Shown here piece by piece: positions 24,014 to 32,667 of a stretch of 64,000 nucleotides of DNA. Location of the stretch: assembly GCF_002209355.2 (NCBI RefSeq), contig NZ_CP106855.1, positions 3,348,001 to 3,412,000 on the forward strand. The letters run 5' to 3'. A program made the translations under genes and the position numbers. Below the pieces are notes generated by a model. That model saw nothing but the letters and a program-made list of their open reading frames with translations, was not told the DNA's origin and ran no database searches. The stretch is from Bdellovibrio sp. SKB1291214. GTDB taxonomy: Bacteria > Bdellovibrionota > Bdellovibrionia > Bdellovibrionales > Bdellovibrionaceae. Each line of letters begins with the position of its first letter. Positions within the stretch are counted from its first letter, which is position 1.

Positions 24014-25184
24014 GTTCCGTTTTCAAGGCGCTATTCCGAGTTCTAAATCCGTTTTCAATCGTGCATTGATCGTCCAAAGCTATTTTCCAGTTTTGGATCT
24101 TCACGGTTTTGCCGGATGTGATGATGTGCGTTTTATGCGTGAAGGTCTTAAAAAGATCAAAGAGCGCAGCCGCATCGATTGCGGGGAGGGCGGAACGACA
24201 TTTCGTTTTATGGCATTGCGTGTTTCTCGTGTTCGCGGTGTGCATGTGCTTAAAGGCAGTCAGCGGTTGATGTCACGTCCTCAAAAGGGATTGATTGATC
24301 TTTTGAATCAGTTGGGCGTTCAAGCGCAGATCAAAAAAGACGAAATGCATATCGTAAGTGAGGGCTGGAAAAAGCCCAGAAATGCGGTGATCAAAGTTGA
24401 TACCAGTGAGTCGTCTCAGTATGCCTCTTCATTGATCTTAAATTCTTGGTTACTAAGTGCCGATTTGGAATTTGAATTAGTTGGTAACAAAGTTTCGGAA
24501 AGTTATTTTCAACTGACCTTGGAGATGTTGAAAAAAATGGGTCTGCGAATTAAGCAGACACCGACCGGTTATTTGGTTCCTGCAGAACAGCGATTAGAGA
24601 AACTTTCTTATGAAGTCGAAGCTGATCTGAGCTCTATGTTCACAGTGGCATCTGCGGGGGCTTTGGCTGGAACTTCCATTATTGAAAACTTCCCTGAGAC
24701 CACTGAGCAACCTGATAAAGTTTTTGTCGAGATCTTTAAAAAGATGGGTGTGGGCGTTGATCTGGAAGGTCGAAAGTTAACTATCACAAAACCAAAGTAC
24801 TTGCGTGCCATAGATTGGAATTTATTCCAGTGCCCTGATCTATTTCCTGTTTTGTCCGTGGTTTGTAGTTTCGCTGACGGCGTTTCGAAACTTCACGGGG
24901 CTCCACACTTGGTGGCAAAAGAATCAAATCGTATTGCCAAGGTCGCAGATCTATTTAATTTATTGGGAATTAAGCACGAAGTCCTTGAGGACGGAATGAT
25001 CATTCATGGAAATCCCCACCAACCACTAAAAAAAGGCGTCACCTTTAATCCAGATGAAGATCACCGCATGGTGATGGCAGCCGTATTGATGAAGCTGATG
25101 GGGCACGAAATTAACATCGAGCATCCAGAGGCGATCAACAAAAGCTTTCCAGAGTTTTGGGGTATGATCGGAATTAAACCATGA
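24006..25184 (+). CDS. aroA: 3-phosphoshikimate 1-carboxyvinyltransferase (EPSP synthase)
   Basis: Joins phosphoenolpyruvate to shikimate 3-phosphate. ATG 24006 has GAGGAG before it. Motifs in order: SSKSVFNRAL (shikimate-phosphate lysine), GEGGTTFRFMAL, SESSQYASSL, EADLSSMFTVASAGAL with the catalytic Asp, PDLFPVLSVVC, KESNRI and EDHRMVMA. It is short for the family (392 residues, usually about 430). GEGGTT in place of GNAGTA is unusual in the PEP site and could affect inhibitor response. It overlaps aroB and the following fusion gene. Confidence 0.93.
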   Translation: MAEFRFQGAIPSSKSVFNRALIVQSYFPVLDLHGFAGCDDVRFMREGLKKIKERSRIDCGEGGTTFRFMALRVSRVRGVHVLKGSQRLMSRPQKGLIDLLNQLGVQAQIKKDEMHIVSEGWKKPRNAVIKVDTSESSQYASSLILNSWLLSADLEFELVGNKVSESYFQLTLEMLKKMGLRIKQTPTGYLVPAEQRLEKLSYEVEADLSSMFTVASAGALAGTSIIENFPETTEQPDKVFVEIFKKMGVGVDLEGRKLTITKPKYLRAIDWNLFQCPDLFPVLSVVCSFADGVSKLHGAPHLVAKESNRIAKVADLFNLLGIKHEVLEDGMIIHGNPHQPLKKGVTFNPDEDHRMVMAAVLMKLMGHEINIEHPEAINKSFPEFWGMIGIKP

Positions 25185-27007
25185 TCACGCTAATTATCGG
25201 TCATCGCGGCACAGGCAAGAGTGAATTGGTAAAGCGTATGCAGATTGCGATGCCGAGTTCAGACGTTGCCTATCTGGATCTTGATGATGAGATCGAAAAA
25301 CGTATTGGAAAAACCATCCGTGAGCTTTTCATGGAACACGGGGAGCAGTATTTCCGTGAGATGGAAAAGCAGATGTTCTTTGAGGTTTTACAAAAGCCTT
25401 ACAAAGATATCTTTTTGGTTTTAGGTGCGGGTTTCGATGTCACTATCATCCCGCCAGAATTGCATGTGGTGTGGGTGAAACGTCAGACAGACTTGGATGG
25501 GCGTATTTTTCTAAATCGCCCTCGTTTGAACCCCGATATGTCACCACTTCAGGAATACATTAAGCGCGCAAGCCCCCGTGAAGTTCGCTATCAAGCTGCA
25601 GCGGACGAAGTTTATTTAATGCCAGAGGGGATTTTTGAGCACCATCATCAAGTGCTAAACCTGGAACGTCGTATTTTGTCTCATCAGCTGCAAAATATTT
25701 CCGGCGGTGTGACAGTTCTGGCTTCTATGTTTGATAAAGGTCAGCGCTTCTCTATGTTTAAAACCCGTTATGCGGGTCGAGGTGTAGATTATTTTGAATT
25801 GCGCGATGATTTTTTAAGTGACGAAAATATTTTGCATTTCATTCAGTCATTTCCGAACGAAAAGTTCATCTTTTCTTTCCGTGCAGCCAAAGATCGCGCG
25901 CAATGGTGGAAAACGGAAATTGCCAAATTCATCATTGAAAAAGCATTTTACGTTGATTGGCCCTTAGAGCTCGGGATTCCAACAGAGGTCTTAGAGAAAA
26001 TTCCCAAAGATAAAATCATTTTGTCAGCTCACGAAAGCTCCCACTTTTTAGATCTACAAAAACTTGAAGGAGAAGTGGGGCATTTGAAATTTGCTCCGCT
26101 TATTGAAAGTTATAAGGACCTTGCACGATTGCACCAATGGCAACAAGAGGACGACAGCTCCCGCAGCTTTTTGCCTCGTTCCAACGATGGACGTTGGACA
26201 TGGTATCGACTGCGCCAAAAAGGTCATCAGTTGATTAACTTTTGGCGGGAAGGCGATGGCAGTGCGGGAGATCAGCCCAGTGTATTCCAATGGATGATGA
26301 CACCTCATAAGTTTGTGAACTTCGCAGCTGTTTTGGGTGATCCTGTTGCACACAGTTTTACCCCGGTTGAACATTCTGATTTTTTTGCGCAAAGAAATAT
26401 TCCAGTATTTGCTATCAAAATCTCCCGTGACGAATGGAATCAAGCAATGCCTGTGCTTCAGGAAATGGGTTTGCAGTACGCTGCTGTGACCGCTCCACAT
26501 AAGGAACCAGCTGCTCGCTGGTGTCATCACCCCACACTTAGAGCAGTAAACACTTTGTACTTCGATAAAAAACAATTGAAATGGATTGGCACATCGACCG
26601 ATGAGGTAGGATTTCTTGAGCTTATCGAAGGCGTCGGAATGTTAGCGCCTCTGCAAAGTGAAATCGCCATTTGGGGTGGCGGTGGCACTTTACCGATGAT
26701 TGAAAAAGTTTTGCCACATGCGACTTACTATTCGTCACGCACTGGAGAGCAACGTGAACCAGGCGAGAGATCAGAAAGTGTGCAGCCTAAAGTAGTTATT
26801 TGGGCGGCTCCTCGAATCGATGGCTTACTGATGCCTCCAACGGATTGGAAACCAGCGATGGTCTTTGATTTAAATTATAAGGAAGATTCAGTCGGGCGAG
26901 AGTATGCTCAGGCCTGTGGGGCAAACTATGAATCTGGTTTAAAAATGTTTATCGCTCAGGCTCAACAACAACGAGCTTTTTGGAAAGAGTGTGAGGAAAA
27001 GGCATGA
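25181..27007 (+). CDS. Trifunctional shikimate kinase / 3-dehydroquinate dehydratase / shikimate dehydrogenase fusion
   Basis: One 608-residue protein covering three pathway steps. Residues 1-165 are shikimate kinase: P-loop GHRGTGKSE, DLDDEIE, FREMEKQ, NRPRL. Residues 170-370 are a type I dehydroquinase: YFELRDDFL near 200, catalytic His in SAHES near 282, Schiff-base Lys in LKFAP near 301. Residues 378-608 are shikimate dehydrogenase: GDPVAHSFTP, catalytic Lys in VTAPHK near 440, AVNTLYF, catalytic Asp in STDEVGF near 472, nucleotide loop WGGGGT and the final QAQQQ helix. All catalytic residues seem kept, so each part should work. The domain order is AroK-AroD-AroE. The gene overlaps aroA and aroC by four bases each. 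Confidence 0.9.
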   Translation: MITLIIGHRGTGKSELVKRMQIAMPSSDVAYLDLDDEIEKRIGKTIRELFMEHGEQYFREMEKQMFFEVLQKPYKDIFLVLGAGFDVTIIPPELHVVWVKRQTDLDGRIFLNRPRLNPDMSPLQEYIKRASPREVRYQAAADEVYLMPEGIFEHHHQVLNLERRILSHQLQNISGGVTVLASMFDKGQRFSMFKTRYAGRGVDYFELRDDFLSDENILHFIQSFPNEKFIFSFRAAKDRAQWWKTEIAKFIIEKAFYVDWPLELGIPTEVLEKIPKDKIILSAHESSHFLDLQKLEGEVGHLKFAPLIESYKDLARLHQWQQEDDSSRSFLPRSNDGRWTWYRLRQKGHQLINFWREGDGSAGDQPSVFQWMMTPHKFVNFAAVLGDPVAHSFTPVEHSDFFAQRNIPVFAIKISRDEWNQAMPVLQEMGLQYAAVTAPHKEPAARWCHHPTLRAVNTLYFDKKQLKWIGTSTDEVGFLELIEGVGMLAPLQSEIAIWGGGGTLPMIEKVLPHATYYSSRTGEQREPGERSESVQPKVVIWAAPRIDGLLMPPTDWKPAMVFDLNYKEDSVGREYAQACGANYESGLKMFIAQAQQQRAFWKECEEKA

Positions 27008-28032
27008 GTTCAGCAAATCAATTTGGGTCCCGTTTCACGATGGCGTCCTTTGGTGAAAGCCATGGAACTGCTTTGGGAGTTTTAATTGACGGTTGTCCTG
27101 CAGGCGTTGATTTCGATTCCGCCATGTTAACTCATGAAATGGAAAGGCGTCGTCCCGGGTATCATGGGTCGGGCCAAATTGTTTCTGGTCGTCAAGAAAC
27201 GGACGTGCCCGAAGTTCTAAGCGGTGTTTTTGATGGTAAAACTTTGGGGACTCCCATTGCAATTATCGTCCGAAACCAAGATGCACGTTCCAATGACTAT
27301 TCAAAAATTCAGAACTCGCCCCGTGCGGGCCATGCTGATGATGTTTGGAAAAACAAATTCGGTCATAGCGATCATCGTGGCGGTGGCAGATCTTCTGGAC
27401 GTGAAACTGTGTCTCGTGTGATGGCGGGTGCAGTTGCCAAGATGATGATGACGAAGGTCAGCCCGAAAACACGTGTGATAGGATATGCCTCGCAAATCGG
27501 TCCTATCACTTTGACTGCAGAGGACCGAAATAACGTCAGCAACGTTCATGTTGATTCCTTTCAAGCTCGCTTTCCGTCGAAGGAAGATCAAAAAGTCGCT
27601 GAGCTTTTAAAAAAGGCTCAAGAAAATGGCGATAGCTATGGTGGAATTGCAGAAATTTTAATTCAAGCTCCACCGGCTCATCTGGGACAGCCAGTATTTC
27701 ATAAATTGAAGTCAGATCTTGCCATGGCTTTCATGAGTGTGGGCGCTGCTAACGGATTTGAGCTGGGTTTAGGTTTTGACTCTGCAGATGTTCAGGGAAC
27801 TGAGTTTCACCAGGGCTCTCAAGATGTCTATGGCGGTATTCGCGGTGGTATTTCCACGGGCGAGTCCATTTTATTACGAGTTTCTTTTAAGCCGACCAGT
27901 TCTATTTTGGACGTGGCTAAAAAGGGACGTCACGATCCTTGTATCGTGACTCGCGCAATCCCAGTGCTGGAAGCCATGACATGGCTGGTATTGGCAGACC
28001 ATTACCTGTGGGCTAAAACAGACAAACTGTAA
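27004..28032 (+). CDS. aroC: Chorismate synthase
   Basis: Last shikimate-pathway enzyme: converts EPSP to chorismate with reduced FMN. The 342-residue sequence has the family signatures GESHGTALGVLIDGCPAG with the catalytic His, RRRPG, GHADDVW, the GRSSGRETVSRV region, GGIRGGISTGE and HDPCIVTRAIPVLEAM. Start overlaps the fusion gene (ATGA). menB begins 18 bases after the stop, so the chorismate and menaquinone steps are linked in one transcript. Confidence 0.95.
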   Translation: MSSANQFGSRFTMASFGESHGTALGVLIDGCPAGVDFDSAMLTHEMERRRPGYHGSGQIVSGRQETDVPEVLSGVFDGKTLGTPIAIIVRNQDARSNDYSKIQNSPRAGHADDVWKNKFGHSDHRGGGRSSGRETVSRVMAGAVAKMMMTKVSPKTRVIGYASQIGPITLTAEDRNNVSNVHVDSFQARFPSKEDQKVAELLKKAQENGDSYGGIAEILIQAPPAHLGQPVFHKLKSDLAMAFMSVGAANGFELGLGFDSADVQGTEFHQGSQDVYGGIRGGISTGESILLRVSFKPTSSILDVAKKGRHDPCIVTRAIPVLEAMTWLVLADHYLWAKTDKL

Positions 28033-28050
28033 ATGCCTCCGGAGGAAAAG

Positions 28051-28950
28051 ATGGTTTCTGATATTTTCACACCAGAATGGTGGACTGAAGTTCCTGGTTT
28101 TGATTTTAAAGATATAACTTATCACCGCGCTAAAAATCAGGGGACGGTTCGTATCGCATTCAATCGTCCTGAAGTGCGTAATGCTTTCCGCCCACAAACA
28201 GTGGACGAGCTTTACATCGCTCTTGAGCATGCACGCACAACTCCAGATGTTGGCGTTGTTTTGATCACAGGTAACGGCCCATCTCCTAAGGACGCCGGCT
28301 GGGCATTCTGCTCTGGTGGCGACCAACGCATCCGCGGTAAAGATGGTTACAAATACGAAGACAAAGAGGCGCAAGGGAAGGCTGATTTAGCTCGCTTGGG
28401 TCGTTTGCATATTCTAGAAGTTCAACGTCTTATTCGCTTCATGCCTAAAATCGTGGTTGCAGTTGTGCCGGGATGGGCAGTGGGTGGTGGCCACTCATTG
28501 CACGTGGTTTGCGATCTGACTCTTGCAAGTAAAGAGCACGCGATCTTTAAACAAACGGATCCAGACGTGGCAAGCTTTGATAGCGGTTACGGATCAGCCT
28601 ACTTGGCTCGTATGGTGGGTCAAAAGCGTGCTCGCGAAATCTTTTTCCTAGGCCGCAACTATTCGGCGCAAGAAGCGTTCGAAATGGGTATGGTCAACGC
28701 CGTCATCCCTCACAAAGATCTCGAAAAAGTTGCTTTGGAATGGGCCGCAGAGATGAACTCTAAGAGTCCAACGGCGATGCGCATGTTGAAGTTCGGCTTC
28801 AATATGATCGACGATGGTTTAGTGGGCCAGCAGTTGTTCGCAGGCGAGGCTACCAGACTGGCTTACGGTACAGAGGAAGCAGTCGAAGGCCGTGGATCTT
28901 TCGTCGAGAAACGCCCTCGTGATTTCACTAAATTCCCATGGCACTACTAA
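28051..28950 (+). CDS. menB: 1,4-dihydroxy-2-naphthoyl-CoA synthase
   Basis: Ring closure of o-succinylbenzoyl-CoA in menaquinone synthesis. I take ATG 28051, preceded by CCGGAGGAAAAG; an ATG at 28033 would include the binding site in the protein. Crotonase fold with the MenB-specific stretches FNRPEVRNAFRP, WAFCSGGDQRIRG, VPGWAVGGGHSLHVVCD, SFDSGYGSAYLARMVG and the C-terminal W-H-Y end. 299 residues, the normal length. Last gene of the aro-menB operon, followed by an inverted repeat. Confidence 0.95.
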   Translation: MVSDIFTPEWWTEVPGFDFKDITYHRAKNQGTVRIAFNRPEVRNAFRPQTVDELYIALEHARTTPDVGVVLITGNGPSPKDAGWAFCSGGDQRIRGKDGYKYEDKEAQGKADLARLGRLHILEVQRLIRFMPKIVVAVVPGWAVGGGHSLHVVCDLTLASKEHAIFKQTDPDVASFDSGYGSAYLARMVGQKRAREIFFLGRNYSAQEAFEMGMVNAVIPHKDLEKVALEWAAEMNSKSPTAMRMLKFGFNMIDDGLVGQQLFAGEATRLAYGTEEAVEGRGSFVEKRPRDFTKFPWHY

Positions 28951-28972
28951 GCTGGCCATTTAAATGACCAGC
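28951..28972 (+). terminator. Hairpin after menB
   Basis: GCTGGCCATTTAAATGACCAGC pairs end to end with a single C-A mismatch and begins on the base after the menB stop. No T-run follows, so termination may be Rho-assisted. Confidence 0.5.
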
Positions 28973-29012
28973 TAAAAAACAGGGTCAAATAAGTACAAAT
29001 TATTATTTAGTG

Positions 29013-29057
29013 GGAGGAGAATAAAGCCATGAAACGGCGTTATCTCCTCCTTTTTTT
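29013..29057 (+). promoter_or_regulatory. Terminator-like hairpin spanning a start codon
   Basis: GGAGGAGA (29013-29020), the ribosome binding site of the lipoprotein gene, is complementary to TCTCCTCC (29043-29050) inside its coding sequence, and seven T follow. It looks like an intrinsic terminator that encloses the start ATG 29029. Either it is an attenuator and translational lock, or the real end of the menB transcript. Confidence 0.6.
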
Positions 29058-29259
29058 AACAGCGCTTCTTCTCTCGGGTTGTCCGACTCGGGAGCAGCCC
29101 AAAATTCCCCCTCCTAAACCTCCCGAGCCGCAAACAACGCAATCCCACCCGACACATCGGTCGCCTGCTGTGGGACTCTCTCTTCGTCAATTAGACGTTA
29201 TGGGAGGGATGGCTCCTTTAGTGGGTCCGACTCCTTATTTCTTAGTGATGCTCGCATAG
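29029..29259 (+). CDS. Small proline-rich lipoprotein
   Basis: 76 residues. A type II signal peptide ends LLLSGC with the lipid-bearing cysteine at 18. A proline-rich stretch (KIPPPKPPEPQ) follows, then a His/Ser-rich part and a hydrophobic C-terminus. The binding site GGAGGAG is ideal but is buried in a terminator-like hairpin. Function unknown. It might be an envelope lipoprotein whose expression is locked most of the time. Confidence 0.6.
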   Translation: MKRRYLLLFLTALLLSGCPTREQPKIPPPKPPEPQTTQSHPTHRSPAVGLSLRQLDVMGGMAPLVGPTPYFLVMLA

Positions 29260-29332
29260 AAAAATCTGCCGTATCGGCGTTTTAAGGGCACTGCGGTTTG
29301 ACCCCGAGAACGAAATTAGTTACCACATTCTC

Positions 29333-30397
29333 ATGACAAACATCTCTACAACGCTCGTGAATTCTCCGAAGGCTTTACCTCCGTCTGATCAACTTGGTTT
29401 TGGTCAATACTTCACTGACCACATGTTTGTGGCAAAGTATGCTGAAGGAAAAGGTTGGTATGAAGCTTCTATCGTTCCTTACGGTCCGATTTCCGTGGAC
29501 CCGGGAGCATCGGTATTTCACTATGGCCAAGCGCTTTTTGAAGGTATGAAGGCTTTCCGTCAACAAGACGGCAAAGTTGTTTTCTTCCGCCCAGAGTTTA
29601 ACTATCACCGTTTGGCAGAGGGCGCAGAACGCATGTGCTTGCAAGCGCCTCCCATGGAACTTTTCATGCAAGGTTTGCATGAGCTTACAAAAGTTGACGA
29701 GCGCTGGGTTCCTCATCAACCAAATACTTCCTTGTACATCCGTCCTACTTTGATTGGGACTGAGGCATTCTTGGGTGTTCGTCCTTCCCGCGAAACGACT
29801 TTTTTAATCTTGTTGTCGCCTGCGGGCTCTTATTTCTCTGAAGGTGCGAAACCCGTAAAAATCTGGACAGAAGAAAAATATCTTCGCGCAGCGCCAGGTG
29901 GTTTGGGCGCAGTTAAAGCCGGTGCAAACTATGCATCAAGCCTAAAAGCGGCTTTGGAAGCGAAACAAAAAGGCTACGCTCAGGTTTTGTGGCTTGATGT
30001 TGAACGCCTTGGTATCGAAGAAGTCGGCACGATGAATGTCTTTTTCGTCTTCAATAACGAAATCGTCACTCCTGCATTAAATGGCAGCATTTTGTCAGGT
30101 GGTACACGCGATGCGATTATCCAGGTATTGAAAAAGAAAAACCTTCCAGTTGTTGAAAGACGCATCACCATCACAGAGGTGATCGAGCGTTTGGCAAAGG
30201 GTGAACTTAAAGAAGCGTTCGGTACTGGAACGGCAGCGGTGATTTCTCCTATCGGAGTCATTCACTATAATGAAAAAGACTGGGCTATCAACGACAACGA
30301 AACTGGTCCTTTAAGCAATGAGCTTTACAAAGAAATCACAGGCATCCAAAGTGGCGCCATCAAAGATTCTATGGGTTGGATCACGCCACTAACTTAG
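29333..30397 (+). CDS. ilvE: Branched-chain amino acid aminotransferase
   Basis: PLP enzyme for the last step of valine, leucine and isoleucine synthesis or the first of their breakdown. 354 residues of fold-type IV, the longer eukaryote-like class: FHYGQALFEGMKAFR, YIRPTLIGTE, the PLP lysine in GAVKAGANYASSL, LGIEEVGTMNVFFVF, LNGSILSGGTRD and GTGTAAVISPIG. It starts at ATG 29333 with no strong Shine-Dalgarno, and a terminator follows. It stands alone between two men/aro groups. Confidence 0.93.
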   Translation: MTNISTTLVNSPKALPPSDQLGFGQYFTDHMFVAKYAEGKGWYEASIVPYGPISVDPGASVFHYGQALFEGMKAFRQQDGKVVFFRPEFNYHRLAEGAERMCLQAPPMELFMQGLHELTKVDERWVPHQPNTSLYIRPTLIGTEAFLGVRPSRETTFLILLSPAGSYFSEGAKPVKIWTEEKYLRAAPGGLGAVKAGANYASSLKAALEAKQKGYAQVLWLDVERLGIEEVGTMNVFFVFNNEIVTPALNGSILSGGTRDAIIQVLKKKNLPVVERRITITEVIERLAKGELKEAFGTGTAAVISPIGVIHYNEKDWAINDNETGPLSNELYKEITGIQSGAIKDSMGWITPLT

Positions 30398-30403
30398 AGC
30401 AAA

Positions 30404-30436
30404 TAAAAAAAGGCTGAGAGAAATCTCAGCCTTTTT
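30404..30436 (+). terminator. Terminator of ilvE
   Basis: AGGCTGAGA-GAAA-TCTCAGCCT preceded by an A-run and followed by TTTT. Confidence 0.92.
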
Positions 30437-30460
30437 AGTATTAACAGCGGGATGCCAATG

Positions 30461-30871
30461 CTACGCCGATTTTTTACTAGCAATAACACCATATTTGGTA
30501 TCAATACCCATAATGTGCGCTGTCAGCCACGTTTTTAAGAATTGAAAGAAGGCTGGAGTTAACACGCCTGTCTTATCGAATTCAGCTGCATGGCCTTTAA
30601 GGCGTTCAATCAGATCCTTATGTATTTTCTTATGCACGGCCGCCTGAGAATACTCTAAAGTATCAAAGAATTTTTCTTCGTGATCAAAGTGAGTGATCGT
30701 CCAAGACGCCAATTCGCGAACGATGGATTGAAGTTCTGCTTTAGTCGCTTTTTGTTCATAGCGTTCATGCAATCGATTCATGATGGCGATCAATTTCTGA
30801 TGCTCGTGATCCATGGCATCGACGTGAGTTGTTAGGCGTTCTTGATCCCATTTAAAGAAATTTTCAGACAT
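30461..30871 (-). CDS. Bacteriohemerythrin
   Basis: Di-iron oxygen-binding four-helix protein of 136 residues, probably cytoplasmic. Iron ligands are placed as in the family: His in MDHEHQKL, His and Glu in ITHFDHEEKFF, two His in VHKKIHKDL, and His plus Asp in TAHIMGIDTKYG. Possible roles are oxygen storage or oxygen/NO sensing, useful for an aerobic predator inside prey. It is convergent with ilvE, and no partner gene adjoins it. Confidence 0.9.
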   Translation of the reverse strand: MSENFFKWDQERLTTHVDAMDHEHQKLIAIMNRLHERYEQKATKAELQSIVRELASWTITHFDHEEKFFDTLEYSQAAVHKKIHKDLIERLKGHAAEFDKTGVLTPAFFQFLKTWLTAHIMGIDTKYGVIASKKSA

Positions 30872-30977
30872 TGTCCACCTCGTGAGATTGTGTGCAATCT
30901 CTCATCGGCGGTTCTACAAAACACTTCATGATGGCGCTTATTTTTCAGAGGAAAAATGGCAGTATGCGAGGGCATTA

Positions 30978-31008
30978 ATAAAAAAGGCCGAGGATCACTC
31001 AGCCTTTC
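30978..31008 (-). terminator. Terminator of the aroF-ubiE unit
   Basis: On the minus strand AAAGGCTGAG-TGAT-CCTCGGCCTTTTTTATT forms a stem with a T-run (one bulge), 50 bases after the ubiE/menG stop. Confidence 0.75.
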
Positions 31009-31060
31009 TACCACCCAGGGTGGAGTTTGTTTATGACGCTATAATTGGTTACCTAACCCG

Positions 31061-31783
31061 TTACTTAACAGTGCCTTTGTAGATGTATGCGATTCCACCG
31101 GTCAAAGTCGTGTACTCTACATGAGAGAACGCACCGGTTTCTTTCATCATGTCTAAGAACTCTTCACGGCAAGGGAATGCAGCCGAAGACTTCTGCAAGT
31201 ATTCGTAAGCATCTTTTTGGCCTGTTACTAAGCCCCCGATTTTCGGCAGAATATTTTGAGAATAGAAATTGTAAAGTGCGCCGAACACAGGGATGTTCAC
31301 CTGACCGAATTCAAGAACCATCACCTTGCCGCCTGGTTTCACCACGCGAGCCATTTCGCTTAAGCCCTTAACCGGGTTACCCACGTTGCGGATGCCGAAA
31401 GAGATCGAAGAAATATCGAATGAATCATCAGCGTAATTTAATTGCGTCACGTCTGCTTGTTCGAACTTGATGTCCAAGCCTTTATCAGCCGCTTTGCCGG
31501 GAGCTGGGATCAACATTTCAGCGCAGAAGTCTGTGCCAGTTACTTGACCTGCTGAACCCACAGTTTGTTTGAATTCAATTGCAAGGTCACCAGTCCCCGT
31601 TGCGCAGTCCAATACCCTGTCGCCTAACTTTGCGCCAGAATACTTAACTAACTTTTTTCTCCACAAGTGATGAACACCCATGGAAAGCACGTTGTTGCCT
31701 TTATCATAATTCGCAGCAACTTTAGAGAACATGCTGCGGATGATTTCAGGATTCGGAGAGTGTTTTTGATTCTCAGTGTGCAT
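31061..31783 (-). CDS. ubiE: Demethylmenaquinone methyltransferase
   Basis: Adds the final methyl group to demethylmenaquinone (MenG reaction). 240 residues: FSKVAANYDKGNNVLSMGVHHLWR near the start, S-adenosylmethionine loop VLDCATGTGDLAIEF, SFGIRNVGNPVKGLSEMARVVKPGG and VLEFGQ, all diagnostic for UbiE/MenG. Because the window has only menaquinone genes, the MenG role is more likely than the ubiquinone one. The start overlaps the end of the DAHP synthase gene by 11 bases. Confidence 0.93.
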   Translation of the reverse strand: MHTENQKHSPNPEIIRSMFSKVAANYDKGNNVLSMGVHHLWRKKLVKYSGAKLGDRVLDCATGTGDLAIEFKQTVGSAGQVTGTDFCAEMLIPAPGKAADKGLDIKFEQADVTQLNYADDSFDISSISFGIRNVGNPVKGLSEMARVVKPGGKVMVLEFGQVNIPVFGALYNFYSQNILPKIGGLVTGQKDAYEYLQKSSAAFPCREEFLDMMKETGAFSHVEYTTLTGGIAYIYKGTVK

Positions 31784-32606
31784 GTGCTGTTACCTTGTGA
31801 AGAGGACGATCGATAGCAGTCAGGATTTTATCAAGTTTTCTCATCATCGTTTCGAAGTCTTGCAAAGTCAGAGCTTGCATACCATCAGAAAGAGCTTCTG
31901 ATGGACGAGGGTGAACTTCCACGATGATACCGTCAGCGCCCACAGCTGCAGCTGCGTAAGCAAGATCTGGAACTAATGCGCGGATACCCACGGCATGAGA
32001 AGGATCTACGATAACTGGCAGGTGAGTGTTTTTCTTAGCGAATGCCACGGCATTCAAATCCAAAGTGTTGCGTGTTGCCGTTTCGAAAGTACGGATACCA
32101 CGTTCGCAAAGGATAACGTTGTTGTTACCAGCTTTAACGACGTACTCAGAGGCTTTGATCCATTCTTCGATGTAAGCAGCTAAACCGCGTTTCAACAAAA
32201 CAGGTTTTTTCTGACGGCCTAGCTCTTTTAAAAGTTCATAGTTTTGCATAGAGCGAGAACCGACTTGGAAGCACTCAACAACGTCGTAAACTTCAGCGAT
32301 TTGACGGATGTCAGTCACTTCAGAAACAAGGCTCATGTTCAGCTGTTTGCAGACGTCTTTAACCATGTCGAAAGCAGAATTTCCCAAACCTTGGAAGGCT
32401 GTTGGGGAGGTGCGCATTTTCCAAATCCCACCGCGAAGAAGGTGAGCCCCAGAAGCTTTCACGCCCGAAGCGGTCTCAAGGAATTGTGCATGGCTCTCGA
32501 TAGAGCATGGACCCGCGATAACGGTAAATTCGGGACCCCCAATGTCGAACCCGCCAACATTGACGATTTGGGTTGAGGGACTTGTTTGCATAGTTTGGAT
32601 TTCCAT
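31773..32606 (-). CDS. aroF: 3-deoxy-7-phosphoheptulonate (DAHP) synthase, KDO8P-synthase-like class
   Basis: First shikimate-pathway step: condenses phosphoenolpyruvate and erythrose 4-phosphate. 277 residues from ATG 32606; a longer frame to 32747 would overlap menF and is unlikely. Type I-beta signatures: [63 protein letters not shown] and [13 protein letters not shown]. There is no ACT or chorismate mutase domain, so no built-in feedback domain is visible. Divergent from menF over a short gap, with menG behind it. Confidence 0.92.
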   Translation of the reverse strand: MEIQTMQTSPSTQIVNVGGFDIGGPEFTVIAGPCSIESHAQFLETASGVKASGAHLLRGGIWKMRTSPTAFQGLGNSAFDMVKDVCKQLNMSLVSEVTDIRQIAEVYDVVECFQVGSRSMQNYELLKELGRQKKPVLLKRGLAAYIEEWIKASEYVVKAGNNNVILCERGIRTFETATRNTLDLNAVAFAKKNTHLPVIVDPSHAVGIRALVPDLAYAAAAVGADGIIVEVHPRPSEALSDGMQALTLQDFETMMRKLDKILTAIDRPLHKVTAHAH

Positions 32607-32667
32607 ATTACGAACTCTCACTGTGGATCGGAAACATAACATATCGCCTCTAGGCATTACAAACTTT

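Noticed and set aside
28039-28050. CCTCCGGAGG upstream of menB as a regulatory hairpin
   Set aside because: The palindrome has no loop, so it cannot fold on itself; it is simply a strong ribosome binding site with adjacent complement.
29260-29332. Possible leucine/branched-chain attenuator before ilvE
   Set aside because: The leader is only about 70 bases, with no leader peptide rich in Leu/Val/Ile codons and no alternative stems.
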